Shown: positions 37,935 to 49,780 of the stretch, piece after piece
How the letters are laid out: every line of letters begins with the position of its first letter
How positions within the stretch are numbered: position 1 is the stretch's first letter
Assembly (NCBI GenBank): GCA_037179515.1
Contig: JAXCGZ010005673.1
Coordinates: 87,501-151,500 of the forward strand
Direction: 5' to 3'
DNA: 64,000 bases
DNA from: Halocaridina rubra
Taxonomy: Eukaryota > Arthropoda > Malacostraca > Decapoda > Atyidae
Notes under the pieces: generated by a model
What the model was told of the DNA's origin: nothing
What the model saw: the letters and a program-made list of their open reading frames with translations, nothing else
Database searches by the model: none
Program-made: the position numbers and the translations under genes

Positions 37935-38100
37935 AATGAAGAGTAACCCCACGGTACTCATAGGATAATTCATATTTACAAAGTAAAGCAGATAACCTTA
38001 TCCAACCTAACCCAATTTAACCAAACCTAGCTATTTACGAGGTTATTCAACTTTTCATTGGCCTACTCAACTTTACAATATCCTAATTTTTTTACTGTTC
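37935..38100 (+). repeat. Dispersed TTATTCATNTTTACAAG/CCTAACC repeat, copy 2
   Basis: GAAGAGTAACCCCACGGTAC, GGATAATTCATATTTACAA, TCCAACCTAACCCAATTTAA, TTATTCAACTTTTCATTGGC and CTCAACTTTACAATATCC follow the order of the 17.1-kb copy. Confidence 0.65.
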
Positions 38101-38414
38101 CAAAAGCTGGTGCACGACATTTTCAGTGCACCTACTTTCTCCCCCCCCCCAACTGAATATTAGGCAGTTCTGACTCTCCAAATGTTAGTAAATCGTTTTA
38201 AACCCGAACTCAATATCACAAAATAATATAAACATGAATACTGTACTCACCACCAAACGTGCACTGCACACCTGTTTCTTCTTATACCGACTGTTAGTTT
38301 AGGCTTACCAAAGCAGGAGGTTACGGCGTCAGTTTCTGCAGAGTCTGAAAGAGTAAAAAGAGGAATAGTAAAAATCTTAAGTGGGAAAGTTAGAACTATA
38401 AACAGGATTAGGAT

Positions 38415-38570
38415 CTTGTACAGAAAAGTATCCCCAGCGTGCGCTAGGGTTGTGCATATTTACTAGGCAAGTCAATTAACCTAACCTCACAATTTACTTA
38501 GTTATTAAACTGCAGGGGTTGCTGGAGGTTATCCATATTTACATGATCCTAGGATTATTTACTAACAATT
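38415..38570 (+). repeat. Dispersed TTATTCATNTTTACAAG/CCTAACC repeat, copy 3
   Basis: GTATCCCCAGCGTGCGCTAG, GTGCATATTTACTAGGCAAG, TTAACCTAACCTCACAATTT, TTATTAAACTGCAGGGG and TTATCCATATTTACATGATCC. It is about 480 bp from copy 2, same strand. Confidence 0.65.
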
Positions 38571-38940
38571 AAAAAAAATACAGTGTGTCTTAGGCAAAAG
38601 GAAAGGATAGCACTATCCACTAATATTATTAATAGTTGAAGTGTATTTAACTTTCACATAGTCACGTTTCTAAAAATATGTCCTATGATAATTTACAAAT
38701 AGATGCTAGAAGTTGTTTATATGAATGCCATAATCGTTAATAACATAATATCCTTTGGAACTGCACGCCTGACACATGGAAACAACATAAAAAATAGATA
38801 CACTCATACTCAGTGCAAGTGCTGGGTCTATACCCACTGGAAGACATCTCAAAGAGGAAACTTTTGTTTTCTTTATATCAGTTGCTGCGCGTGATATACA
38901 GAGAGAACATTAAAAAAAGATACACTAATTAATCAATGTA

Positions 38941-39318
38941 GTGATGGGTCTATATAGCATCCATACAGTGATGGGTCTATGAATCATTCATAGAGGGATG
39001 GGTTTATGCAGTATCCATACAGGGATGGGTCTTTGCAGCATCCATACCGGGATTGGGTCTATGCAACATCCATACAATTATGGGTCTATGCAGTACCCAT
39101 AAAGCGATGGGTTTCTGCAACATCAATACAATTATGGGTCTATGCAGTATCCATACAGTGGTGGGTCTATGCAGCATTTATACAATTATGGATCTATGCA
39201 GTATCTAAACAGTGATGGGTCTATGCAACATCCATACAGTGATGGACATAAGCAGCATCCATACAGTGATGGGCCTATGCAGAATCCACACAGTGATGGG
39301 TCATTGCATTATCCAGTT
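38941..39318. repeat. 27-bp minisatellite, about 14 copies
   Basis: Unit: GTGATGGGTCTATGCAGCAT CCATACA. Units 6-10 alternate between CAATTATGGGTC and CAGTGATGGGTC forms, a partial dimer order. Because 27 is a multiple of three, two plus frames read through as nine-residue repeats (MQHPYSDGS-like, or YAVSIQLWV-like). No start context or splice sites argue for translation. Confidence 0.94.
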
Positions 39319-39324
39319 TACTCT

Positions 39325-39795
39325 AAGTTACTACATAGCTTAAATATAACAATTTTACTGATTGTCTTTCAAGCTCAGTCAGACTTTTATATACACGGCC
39401 ATTGTTATTAACTCTAATACCCAAGTTACATATATTAACAGGTTCAAGAATTCCTTTTAAGAAAGCAAAATACCAGCTAAAGCATATTTAACTTAACACT
39501 CATACAGCATCTCTGCAAAGGTAATATGAAAATACATCGTCTGGCAATAAGATGTATGAAAGTAAAGCAAACTGAAAGATTTTATAAAAAACCGAAGAAA
39601 TATTGTAACACTAATTCCCTTCACATTATCACCATTCCAACACGACAAACATATAACTTACAAAGAAGGAAAAAATATATTTCTGAATGAATATTTACAA
39701 AAACATCTCACAAAAGAGGACTTACTACCTTCTTTGGGCTCATAAAAAGAACAGGTCATTGAAAAAACTTTATTCACAATAAAATATTCTCATTT
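39325..39795. other. Unassigned A-rich sequence
   Basis: No repeat family or exon recognised. Confidence 0.4.
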
Positions 39796-39799
39796 TATG

Positions 39800-39947
39800 C
39801 GGTAGAGCAGTAGCGTGGTGATTACAACACTTGACTCGGAGTGTGACAAACCCGTGTCAGAGCCCATGCAGCCTAAATTCCCCGGCTCTAACCTGTCTGT
39901 ATCCACCATTCAAACAGGGATTAATAGTGCCATAAAACTGCAAAAAC
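39800..39947 (+). mobile_element. tRNA-derived SINE, family B, copy
   Basis: A degenerate head (AGTAGCGTGGTGATTACAAC, GTGTCAGAGCCCATGC), then TTCCCCGGCTCTAACCTGTC, TGTATCCACCATTCAAACAG, GGATTAATAGTGCCATAAAA. The AGGAAGGGCATCC block is deleted. Confidence 0.75.
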
Positions 39948-41120
39948 AAATATTCTTTTAAAATAAATTACTGAATATCAAGTATCATTTGACAAAAGGT
40001 GATAGGTACAAATCCCACCTTCAAAACCGGGAAAAAAAGGAGTAAACATAACTTCACTTACGCTATTCAACCACATATATATGCTTAAAAGTTCAAGTTA
40101 TATTGGATTCACCACAAAATACTGCACTGCTATCGTAATAACAGTGGGCACCACAAGACTAATGTTAGCACTTACACTTTTACATATGTCCACACAATTT
40201 TATTTTGTTAGCAGACACGAGAAGGGAGTAAGGTGAAAGCTTTTGGTATATGACAATTAAGAGGTTCTTGAGAGATACTGACCCATTGTGATAAATAGAA
40301 TGATAAGATGTTTCAAAGATTTTGCTGGGCTAAAGCTTACCAGGACACTTAAAAAAAACTTATGGTGTGGAACCAGTAATAAGTTTCACGCAGTCAGCAT
40401 ACTTATATCAAGTAATACAATGTTCCAGTTAAAAAAGTAGTCTCGGTACCCATCACCTGCTAATATCTAATGTTCATACGATTCAAAATATGTCAGTGTC
40501 ACTTCTGACAGAGAAGTTGGTGTTACAAAGTTGTAAGCATTAAGTGTGTCTCCTACTTCATCCTCTTCCAGTACAATTAACCTAAATAACAATGACAATG
40601 TTGATCAAGCATTTATTCTCATGATCATCTTCAATTACTCTGTGTTGATCCTAAAACTCTTCTTAATACGGAATGTCCAACATTTTTAAATGTGTAAGGA
40701 AAATTGCCAACTTAGGATTCCCTACAGCCAACTAAGATACCGTAATCATTTCCCTCTAACCAAGCTGTAGATATTCAAGCTAAAAACATTCCCAATTCTG
40801 TGACAAATATCATATTTTGTGAGTACATAATCACGAAAATCCTTCTTTTATCAATATCTACCTTGATACAGGTTGGTGACCAAACTCTCCATTATAATCC
40901 TCCTCTCCTGCAACCTCTTATTGCCACAAAAACACCCCTCTATTATGTGTATGAGTAGTCATAGGAGGAGGCATAAGGATATAACATAAGAACTAACCTA
41001 ACCAGTAAACATTCACTTGAACAAGTGAGTACTTTCTGATAGGGAAGGAGTCCCTTTACCCACTCACAAGCAAATATGTCTCTGAAAACAAATAATCTCT
41101 TATACGTTGCGAGGAAAATA
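39948..41120. other. Unassigned unique-looking sequence
   Basis: A-rich, no element and no exon recognised. Open frames are short on all strands. Confidence 0.4.
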
Positions 41121-41125
41121 GGGAA

Positions 41126-41288
41126 TCACAGTAGCGTAGTCAGTTGAATACTTGGCTCTGGAGGTGACAGACCTGCAAGCCAGCCAATCGTGGGGCGTTA
41201 GGAAGGGCATCTAGCCTTAATTCCCATACTTCAATGTCTGTGTCCAACCCTATGATGGAGATAAATAGTGACACATAAAATGTAATAT
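41126..41288 (+). mobile_element. tRNA-derived SINE, family B, copy
   Basis: CACAGTAGCGTAGTCAGTTG at the head, CCAGCCAATCGTGGGGCGTT, AGGAAGGGCATCTAGCC, TGTCTGTGTCCAACC and TAGTGACACATAAAATG at the end. A nearly complete copy with a decayed B box. Confidence 0.82.
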
Positions 41289-42428
41289 CTGACAAAAATA
41301 CAGCTCTTAAAAAGTACACAGCCTGTTAAACAAGCCTTTCCAAGTAGTGAGATTCAAACAAGTTAAGTAAATTACACATTATTTCACTGATGCACCTGAT
41401 GTTTTTTAGCGATGGCCTACTTAACACATGGTTACTTGAGTACAACCCAAATAACATATTTCCGAGGTAAAAAAAAAATACTCTTCACTTAGGGGTTGTA
41501 GATATATTAATACAATTTTATTAAGTATTTGCTTTAAAAAATTACCACTTATTTACTTGCTCTAAACGTGATTACAATAAACAATTAAGTTAATAAGAGT
41601 CGTTAGCTTTGGGAGAAAATGGTGCTTTTTAGAGTTACTGATAATACATGACTTCCACCCATATTGTACAAGTGGGTTAATGGATTTGATCCAGAAGAGA
41701 AGCTTTTGAGTGCTTATGGATCCCCTACATGTACACATTCTACTGAGAGCAGTTTGTTGCTAAAGCCTTTCTATTACTTTCTGTTTTTTTATTTTTAAAT
41801 GTAAATTTCTTGTAGATTCTTTTGATAGCGTTGAGTGAGGACCGCTTAATGCAAATTTTTGTTGTACAGACTGAAATTACAGAACAGTACTTAAATATTT
41901 CTCTCTGATATACAATGAAATTAAATGATCATCTTAATATCTATTCTTAATAGAGGTTACGTTAGGAAAAGATACCATGTTATTAAACTAAAATTCCTTA
42001 TACATAACTTACGCTTGTAATAGTAATATATGCATTATCCATACTGGCTGACTGTTGGCAAACTCAAGATAATACATTACTATAGCTACTAAAATTCTTA
42101 AGAGCAGCTTGTCCACTCCTGGTAAACAAATTCACCGAGCTGAAAAAGGCATGAAAACACAAAAGAATATTTTGAAAGAGTTATGAGAATTTGCATATTG
42201 TATCACTGGGTGGTTCAGCTGATAAAAATTTAAATACATTTAAAGGATCAGTATTAAAGAACAATTAATGATTAGTATTAAAGAACAAGGAAATGGAGTG
42301 ACACAGACAAAATTCCTTATCAGTAGCGCTTGCAAATACCTCTGAATATCAACTGGGCCTTTTCAATCCTTCACAATAAACTATTATCCCTTACATGCCA
42401 GTAGCTCCCAAACCACTCATAAAAAACA
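41289..42428. other. Unassigned unique-looking sequence
   Basis: AT-rich; no recognised element, RNA gene or exon. Confidence 0.4.
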
Positions 42429-42431
42429 CCA

Positions 42432-42573
42432 AATATTCCTCTGTGTTTCATGAAAGTCGAGTAAATGGGAGAGAGAATAGGGACTGGGAATTCTTAAGTA
42501 CATCTTCTTTCCTGCCACAATGATGTCAAGCTTTTGCTTTGACTAAGTCACTACCCTAATAAAGGGAATTAAG
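42432..42573 (-). mobile_element. Family V element, copy 7 (minus)
   Basis: CCTCTGTGTTTCATGAAAGTCGAG, TAAATGGGAGAGAGAATAGG, GACTGGGAATTC, AAGCTTTTGCTTTGACTAAG and TCACTACCCTAATAAAGGG are the reverse complement of the family V order, about 75% alike. An older copy. Confidence 0.72.
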
Positions 42574-42929
42574 GGCATTGTATAAGGAAAATTCTATATC
42601 TAAACTGATTCATGATGTAAAAAGCAAGGTGCCTTTTTTTCCTGTCAGTAACTGCAATTTCCTCATTTTTCAACATTTAGATATGTAGATTCCAGCTGGC
42701 TTTTTTCTTTTTGAGTTGATATTTTATCCTGCCACACAAAATTTCATGCCTGTAACTGCCAAGGACTTTACATATGGAGGCATGATGATCCATAAGTTGA
42801 GCAACGAATAAAAGTGCCAGTATCTTTTATTTCTATTCTTAGAAATATATAGCATCCCAAATTTCTAATTTCAATATTTAATTATCTGTTCCCATAATCA
42901 GTAGCATACTACAAAAAGCGAATCTTCTA

Positions 42930-43092
42930 ATCTAGAGAAGAATAACCCCAGGGTGCTCTCGGGTTAATTATATTTACAGGAAAAGTCACTTAACCAAACC
43001 TAACCTAACAATTTATGGAGTTAATACAATTTTGAGGCAACTCATCTTTACAAGATCCCAAGAAACAGATTACAAATATGTGAACCAGGTTA
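42930..43092 (+). repeat. Dispersed TTATTCATNTTTACAAG/CCTAACC repeat, copy 4
   Basis: GAAGAATAACCCCAGGGTGC, TTAATTATATTTACAGGAAA, AACCAAACCTAACCTAACAA, AGTTAATACAATTTTGAGGC and ACTCATCTTTACAAGATCCC. Confidence 0.68.
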
Positions 43093-43790
43093 ATTTTTTG
43101 TACAAAAATATTTTTATATACAGGTACATGCAAAAGGATCCTGATTTAGTTAAATAAATGCTGTATAATCTATGGCACAGGAATATTCAAATGAGTAGTT
43201 ACTTTTATTTACTTCGGAAAAAGTAATACCAGTATATTCTCAACCTGTCACAAAATCCCTAACCTAATTATTATAATTATTATATGCCACGCAACAAGCC
43301 CAGCTGTTAAAGTCAAATACTATACACCAGATGGCTACAGGGGAAGAAATTTGGTGAGCAAAAGAAAATACAAGAGAAAAAATATATAATTATATAATAT
43401 GGTACAACTCAAAACTGCAATAAAAAAAAAAGCCATTTCAAATACATACAGATCTCGTAAACTCATGACTTTAGCATGATAATAAAAGCATTACAGACTC
43501 CAAATGCTAAGTATTAAACATATAATAGGGTTCTTCATGGTATATTCTACGTAACATGAAAATAAAATCAAGTAGAATTCAGAGTACTGTACTGTATTCT
43601 ACATTAGATGTGTTTTATAAAGAAATCTAGTACTAAATAAGCTTAAAATTTCAAACTTGCAATAAGACATCAATTTAAAATAGGAAAACAGAAATTCTTA
43701 ATGTACAGTTATGAAGTAAAAAGGTTTTGTAACCTGTGGTGGTTCAATGTGAGGTATGGGATGGTAATCACAATCTATCTATTTATATTA
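43093..43790. other. Unassigned A-rich sequence
   Basis: No recognised repeat or exon. Confidence 0.4.
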
Positions 43791-43794
43791 TCCT

Positions 43795-43942
43795 CCTACA
43801 TGTGGGAGAAAAATACAAAGGACTGAATTCCCAGTCCATGCTCTATGCTTCAATTAGTCGACTTTTACGACATGCAGTGGAACACGGAGGAGGAATACTT
43901 GCCCCCTCATACTATACTGTAATTACTCCTCAGGGGTAATCA
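43795..43942 (+). mobile_element. Family V element, copy 8
   Basis: CTACATGTGGGAGAAAAATAC, GACTGAATTCCCAGTCCATG, CAATTAGTCGACTTTTACGA, CATGCAGTGGAACACGGAGG and CTCCTCAGGGGTAAT. The left half (GTGGCTGAGTC) is missing. Confidence 0.74.
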
Positions 43943-44747
43943 CAATACAGCATGATGATGGCAGAGCAATGAAAAGTATTATAAATTGTATGCATAACTT
44001 TTCAAACGTCCTTTATAATGTCTTAATATCGTCACATATAGTACTCTATCTTCTCAAGTTCCTAATTCCAATGATCACACATTTCTAGGCTACAAACCCT
44101 GGCCTCCATACCAGAGCTAACATTTCAGCTGAAGGACCAAATATTAGAATACTCAGCATAAGAATAGGGCACAATGACCATGACATTAGACCAGCAATAC
44201 CAAGAGAAACTTATGTCACACTAGCAGAGTTTATATTCCTAAGTACATCTTATAAATGGTCTCATACTGCAAATGTCTAGCATGTATACCAAGAATACTG
44301 CACATGTTCAAGTTCAACAGATGATATGTAATGAACCGGAATTGACAACAATATTTTGGACAGACATTTGGTTTAAAAAGTTATTTTTATGATATTTTTT
44401 CTTTGTAATGTCAATCATACCATAACAGTCGCCAGTAAAGAGATCAATCTTTATAAAAAAAACAGAAATAACAGAACATATATTATTAACACTCAAAATT
44501 AAAAAAATAAATATCTGAAATACTCTCTAAAGCCCTCTAAATGGGAATTTCCCTGGGATCGAATTGTGAGAATGAGTGATCCAGACTCCCAACTGATATT
44601 TGTAATTTGTGCATCAATACCAAAAAACAAAAAAATCCCACTTGCTACTTTAGATAATGCTCCATTATAAGGATTATGAACAAAAATCCCATGACTTGCA
44701 GGAATTATATCTTTCATTATAAAAAAAAACTTCATATACATTACTTA

Positions 44748-44749
<2 letters not shown>
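43943..44749. other. Unassigned A-rich sequence
   Basis: Two minus frames of 60 and 80 codons (44314-44496, 44499-44741) lie close together but have no recognisable domain. I do not call a gene. Confidence 0.35.

Positions 44750-44791
<42 letters not shown>
44750..44791. repeat. (AAT)n microsatellite
   Basis: About 14 AAT units. Confidence 0.97.
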
Positions 44792-44794
<3 letters not shown>

Positions 44795-45047
44795 TGGGCT
44801 ATCTAAATATCTTTGCAGAAGTGTAAATTGAATACTGAGAATTGAGGAAACTAAAGTTATATGATAAATAACATTAAATCTACCCCTAAATTACATAAAC
44901 TTATTTGACAAAAAAAAAGTTATTGTACCCTACTTAAAAAAAACATACAGTTGTTAGTCTTGATATGCTTATAAATATTGAAAGCAGATTAAACTACAGC
45001 AACTATTATAAGGGTTATATAGTATGACTTTTCTTTTACATAGATTC

Positions 45048-45236
45048 TCCACCCATGGATTGTGGAACGGGTCATGGAGGACCCGTAGTGCGGGCGACAG
45101 CAGGCACAGACCCTAACCCCCCCACAGTGGTGACCAGCCACAGCAGTAACCTCCTCTGTAAACAGCTGAAACTCTCTTGCCTGGACTAGGCGCGATCCGT
45201 CGGCCTCGCGAATGCAAGGCCTACAATATGACATGT
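45048..45236 (-). mobile_element. tRNA-derived SINE, family C, copy 2
   Basis: On the minus strand: TGCATTCGCGAGGCCGACGG, ATCGCGCCTAGTCCAGGCAA, GAGAGTTTCAGCTGTTTACA, GTCACCACTGTGGGGGGGTT and CTGTGCCTGC. These follow the order of the 12387-12590 copy (GCATTCACGAGGTCC, GAGAGTTTAAGCTGTTTACT, ACACCACAGTGGGAGG). GC-rich relative to its surroundings. Confidence 0.75.
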
Positions 45237-45387
45237 AGGTGTTTTTTTTTTTTTATATGACTGCATCTAGTGTAGTTCTGATTCTGAGCACACCAATATG
45301 CAAAACTGCTATGTATTAGTCACCAGTAGCAAAATTCAACTTTCTACACAAAACTATAATTCCAGCACTTCAAGTGAAAAAAAAGAA

Positions 45388-45497
<110 letters not shown>

Positions 45498-45911
45498 ACA
45501 CCATTACCCAATGAAGTCTTTGCTAGTTTTAAGGTCTGAACAATAACAGGTTTTTATCGGTACTCCCTCAACGCAAGACCGGAAAGTTATACAACAAAGA
45601 CTATTCACATAAACAAACACTAAATTATTAATCAAACAAATATTTTTTGGGCAGGACTGTTAGGTGAAATCAGAACGCAACTTTTTCAGTCCACTTTATA
45701 CTTACCGGTATAAAGTTATTGCCATAATAAAGGTTGTATAAAATCAGCGCAAAGACACGCACACACACTTTTAAAAATTTGAAAATAATGCACACAATTT
45801 GGACACTTGCTAAGTTCCCGCCTCGCATATTCAATGTGTTTACAAGGTAACAGTGGTGTCATAATTTTTCTAAGATAGGAATTAAAATATTGGAGAAATA
45901 TATTTCTAACA

Positions 45912-45912
<1 letters not shown>

Positions 45913-45990
<78 letters not shown>
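45913..45990. repeat. (ATT)n microsatellite
   Basis: About 26 ATT units. Confidence 0.97.
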
Positions 45991-45993
<3 letters not shown>

Positions 45994-46284
45994 CATTATA
46001 TAATCTATGATTGAGAATGAAATTCGTCGTATGCACTCTTCAATTTTGGACAAAATATTTGTTTCTGTTCCATTACTCTGATTATCGTTTTACTTCGAAA
46101 TCACTCTTTATTGTGTTAAAGCGGAGAGTGGTAGGAGCCTAACTTAACCCAACTAACCAATCTAAATCATACCATAATAAGGTGAATTTGGGAGATTATA
46201 CAGCAACATGCTACGTTTCAGGAAGTAGTGGAAAGGCAGATTTCTCGGATAAGGCTATAGAAAGGGAGCATATTATGTATAACA

Positions 46285-46287
<3 letters not shown>

Positions 46288-46346
<59 letters not shown>
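46288..46346. repeat. (TA)n microsatellite
   Basis: About 29 TA units. Confidence 0.98.
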
Positions 46347-46348
<2 letters not shown>

Positions 46349-46414
46349 CTTAACTTTCTCTCCGTTTCCGATAATCTTATATTTTTGTGGAGTTCAAATA
46401 AGGTTAAATCCCCC

Positions 46415-46570
<156 letters not shown>

Positions 46571-46834
46571 GGGGTTGCGTTTTTTATAAGTGTGTGGTAT
46601 CGAATTTATTATCGTTTGTTGCGCGATATATTTTTGGGGCTTTTAATCAGATGAGTAAAAAAGCATAAATAATACATTAGGTTAGGCTCTCTTGACTGTT
46701 TGCTGCTGCAGACGCAATAGATGTTCCAACAGAAGTATAAAGTATGATGAAAAAATGAAAATGGAGACATCATATAGTAATTTGTTAACCATATTTAACC
46801 ATCCACTACTCCTATTGAGTAATTTAAGTGACTT

Positions 46835-46838
<4 letters not shown>

Positions 46839-46928
<90 letters not shown>

Positions 46929-46955
46929 AGACCGTGTAAGATCTGAATATGCTGA

Positions 46956-47053
<98 letters not shown>

Positions 47054-47066
47054 TCTGAATCTGAAC

Positions 47067-47122
<56 letters not shown>
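46839..47122. repeat. (TA)n, (GA)n and (AAT)n microsatellites in series
   Basis: TA (46839-46925), GA (46961-47050) and AAT (47068-47122), separated by short unique spacers. The AAT tract is the left boundary of palindrome locus 4. Confidence 0.97.
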
Positions 47123-47124
<2 letters not shown>

Positions 47125-47862
47125 AACAAATGTAATGCTATAGCGCATTTGTAAATGTCTTAAGATAATCTCCCTTCCCTTGTCGGGAATCAAACCCGGG
47201 AACTCTAGTCTAGAGTGCCACAGATTACCCCACCGGACCACAGAGGTTGTATATGAATGAAAACGGGATTATTTACTCATCGTACACAGACGTAGGGACA
47301 CCACTGCGGCCATTAATCTCTGTCCTGCACCTTCCCTAACCCACCAGTGAATAGTGAACACATTTAATTCTCCCCCTTAACACCCAAGGGTACCTAGATG
47401 AAACACATGTAATGCAATTGCGCATTTTTAATTGTCTTCAAATAATCTCCCTTCCTTGTCGGGAGTCGAACTTGGGATCTCTAGTCTAGAGTGCCACAGC
47501 TTAGCACACCAGATTACAGAGGTTGCATAAGAGGGAGAATTGAATCATCTGCTGATTATACACAGATGAAGGGCCGCCAATGCGATCATTAAATGTTAAA
47601 AATGCGCATTTGAATTAGATTTTTTTTCATCTGGCTAGCCTTGAGTGCTGAGATTGGAGACTTAAATGTGTTCACTGACAACTGTTGGATTGGGGAGGGG
47701 GTAAAACAGAGATTAATGGTCACAGTGGCATCCCTCTGTGTATCATCAAAAGATGATCCAGATCTCCCTCCTCTTACAACCTCTGTAGTCCGGTGGGCTA
47801 ATCTGTGGCACTCTAGAGTCTCAGGTTCGATTCCCGACAAGGGAGAGAGATTATTTGAATAA
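47123..47862. mobile_element. tRNA-headed palindromic cluster, locus 4 (two minus, one plus; second head type)
   Basis: Two tandem minus units start GAAACA(A/C)ATGTAATGC at 47123 and 47400 (period 277 bp), followed by a plus unit at about 47632-47862. The head reads GTAGTCCGGTGGGCTAATCT (A box) and GGTTCGATTCCCGAC (B box, 47824). Heads face outward. (AAT)n lies at 47068-47122 on the left and AAT/ACT trinucleotides from 47859 on the right. Body sequence such as ACAGTGGCATCCC recalls ATAGTGGCATTC of loci 1 and 3. Confidence 0.82.
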
Positions 47863-47943
47863 TAATAATAATAATATAAAATACTACTACTACTACTAAT
47901 AATAATAACAATAATAATTTTCATTTCATGTCTATTAATTTCC

Positions 47944-48085
47944 AATACAGAGGTAGATACAGACAAAGTACGACTGGGGAATTACGACTCGATGAGCTTC
48001 CTAACGTTCCACGGTGTGCTCGAGCACGGATCTGTCAACTCCCGAATCAAACACTCAGACTACTTGGCCACCGTAGTTCTCCCAA
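47944..48085 (-). mobile_element. tRNA-derived SINE, family B, copy
   Basis: On the minus strand: ACTACGGTGGCCAAGTAGTC (A box region), GTGCTCGAGCACACCGTGG, AACGTTAGGAAGCTCATCG and TTTGTCTGTATCTACCTC. This is the last clear SINE before the quiet right part of the window. Confidence 0.75.
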
Positions 48086-48117
<32 letters not shown>

Positions 48118-48309
48118 TAAAATTTATTATTTTTGTTGTTATTGATCATATGTTTCGTTGTGGTCAATCTATATAAAGGTTTTGGAATACATGGTTTGGT
48201 AATATGAAATAAATGTGATGTGAGAACGACATGCAAATGATATGTATGACATACACAAATCAGTAAGTGAAATTTATTTACCATAAACTCTGTATCAAAT
48301 GCCATACTG

Positions 48310-49355
48310 CTAATATAAATATAAATATATGATCGTTATACGTGTATTCATGTGAAATAAATATCTGAATTAGTGTTTCAAGATATCGGAAAAGCGCCCT
48401 AAAGGGACTTCCCCCTCCCTAACGGTCATAAAGTATAGGCCTATGTAGGATTCTAAATGAGATGGCTGATGATAGATCATAAAGTAATTCAAGACTTTTT
48501 TTTTTTTTTTTTACAGACCTACTATGGCATGTGTGGTTAGTGCTGATCATTTATGTGTCAATATCTAGAAATAACAACCATGATCTCTTTCGGTTTTGTC
48601 GCGGCAAGAATAATTTTATGGAGAGATGGGTTGATCGATCAGCAACTCTCCTTTTACTTCAGAGGAGACATTTGAAGATGGTGTTAGTATAAATTATGCA
48701 GTCCTCTCTGATGCTATACCCTTGCGTTAAAATATCTAGATATATTCCCTCAACATACTTAATTTAATGTACTTATTAACTGTTGTGAAAGTAAAAGCCT
48801 GATTAAGAAATCAAGGAAAGCAAATTGCAAGTCATTTAATCGGGAGGTCGTCTGTCTATAAGGGAGCAAAAAGCCTTACAAGGTTATGACTTCCACGTTT
48901 CAATCGATAACCTTGTGCACCTCAATTCTGTCTTTCTCTTTAGGGCGTTTTTTTTTTTTTTTTTCCTTTTCCTCAGGTCACCTGTCTTAATGCTTTTTAT
49001 CTTTATTTAACACGGCTAGAACTTGAAAGCATTATTTTTATAATTATGAATCTCCCTTTATCTCGCCGCGACTCTATAGCGAAATAAAAGGAAAACTATC
49101 TCAATTGTTATTAAATCATGCTCTAGCGAATATACAACCGGGTAGATTATCTTTCAAATGGAGAAGTTACTTTTATTCCTTTACTCGGTTCAGCATATCA
49201 TGTCTACGAAGGTAACTCCCCAAACCCTTGGCTATAAACTCTCGTGAAAGAGACAACGAGATAATTCTATATAATTTACAACAGTATAAAAATATATATT
49301 TAAGACATTTTTAATATACCTTACATCATGAAAATACGAATGCAAAATGCGAGAC
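48310..49355. other. Unassigned sequence upstream of the candidate promoter
   Basis: Unique-looking; poly(T) runs at 48498-48512 and 48949-48964. No element or exon recognised. Confidence 0.4.
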
Positions 49356-49359
49356 TGGC

Positions 49360-49777
49360 GTGAAACGACGTGCTGGCCGTTCGACGCGGAACGGCCGTGT
49401 GTTCGTCTCTGCAGCCGAGGGAGCGAGCCGCCCATGACGCATTGCAGGTAAAACTTCAACCAATCAACGAGCGACTTTCCCTGGCCATACCGCCTTGCAC
49501 CCTCCGCTACACCGTATAGTTCCACAATTTCCGTTATTTGAGAGACTCTAAGGGTATATTTGTTATTCAATGCTAATCATTTTTAATTTTTGTTAAATTG
49601 GTGTAGAAATTTAAGCTGAATATGACGTAATTTAGCTCTATGATCAATAGGGTGCAGAGGAGCGAAGAAGGTGGCGGGTAAGCATTAGTGTGAAGTGGCG
49701 GGAGATCGGCAGTCACTCTTACACAGTGGTTGGGAGCGGACGTCCATAGATACGCTTGTGATACTAACACACCCAAA
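49360..49777 (+). promoter_or_regulatory. Candidate CpG-containing promoter and 5' UTR
   Basis: 49360-49510 is the most CpG-rich stretch in the right half (GACGTGCTGGCCGTTCGACG, CGGAACGGCCGTG, GAGCGAGCCGCC). Downstream lie a CCAAT box (CAACCAATCAACG near 49457), a CRE-like TGACGTAA (49623-49630) and two GGCGGG boxes (49673, 49697) in near-identical AGTGGCGGG contexts. No TATA box is evident. Transcription might start near 49700-49720. A 112-codon minus frame overlaps (49232-49570), so divergent transcription is possible. Inferred from composition and motifs only. Confidence 0.45.
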
Positions 49778-49780
49778 ATG
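49690..49780 (+). CDS. Candidate first exon ending in ATG directly before a splice donor
   Basis: The proposed leader ends ACACACCCAAAATG (ATG at 49778-49780) and is followed immediately by GTAGGTATT, a good 5' splice donor. The A at -3 fits an animal start context. Genes whose first intron falls directly after the start codon include calmodulin, cofilin/ADF and several ribosomal protein genes, but no second exon is visible in the following 14 kb, so no identity can be given. The coordinates mark the exon; only the last three bases would be coding. Confidence 0.35.

Noticed and set aside
38941..39318. Repetitive protein gene or CRISPR-like array
   Set aside because: 27-bp units lack spacers, so it is a minisatellite. 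No initiation or splice evidence supports a protein.
49232..49570. 112-codon minus frame in the CpG-rich block as a divergent first exon
   Set aside because: The frame is open mainly because of the high GC content. No domain is recognised, so it is noted only under the promoter.
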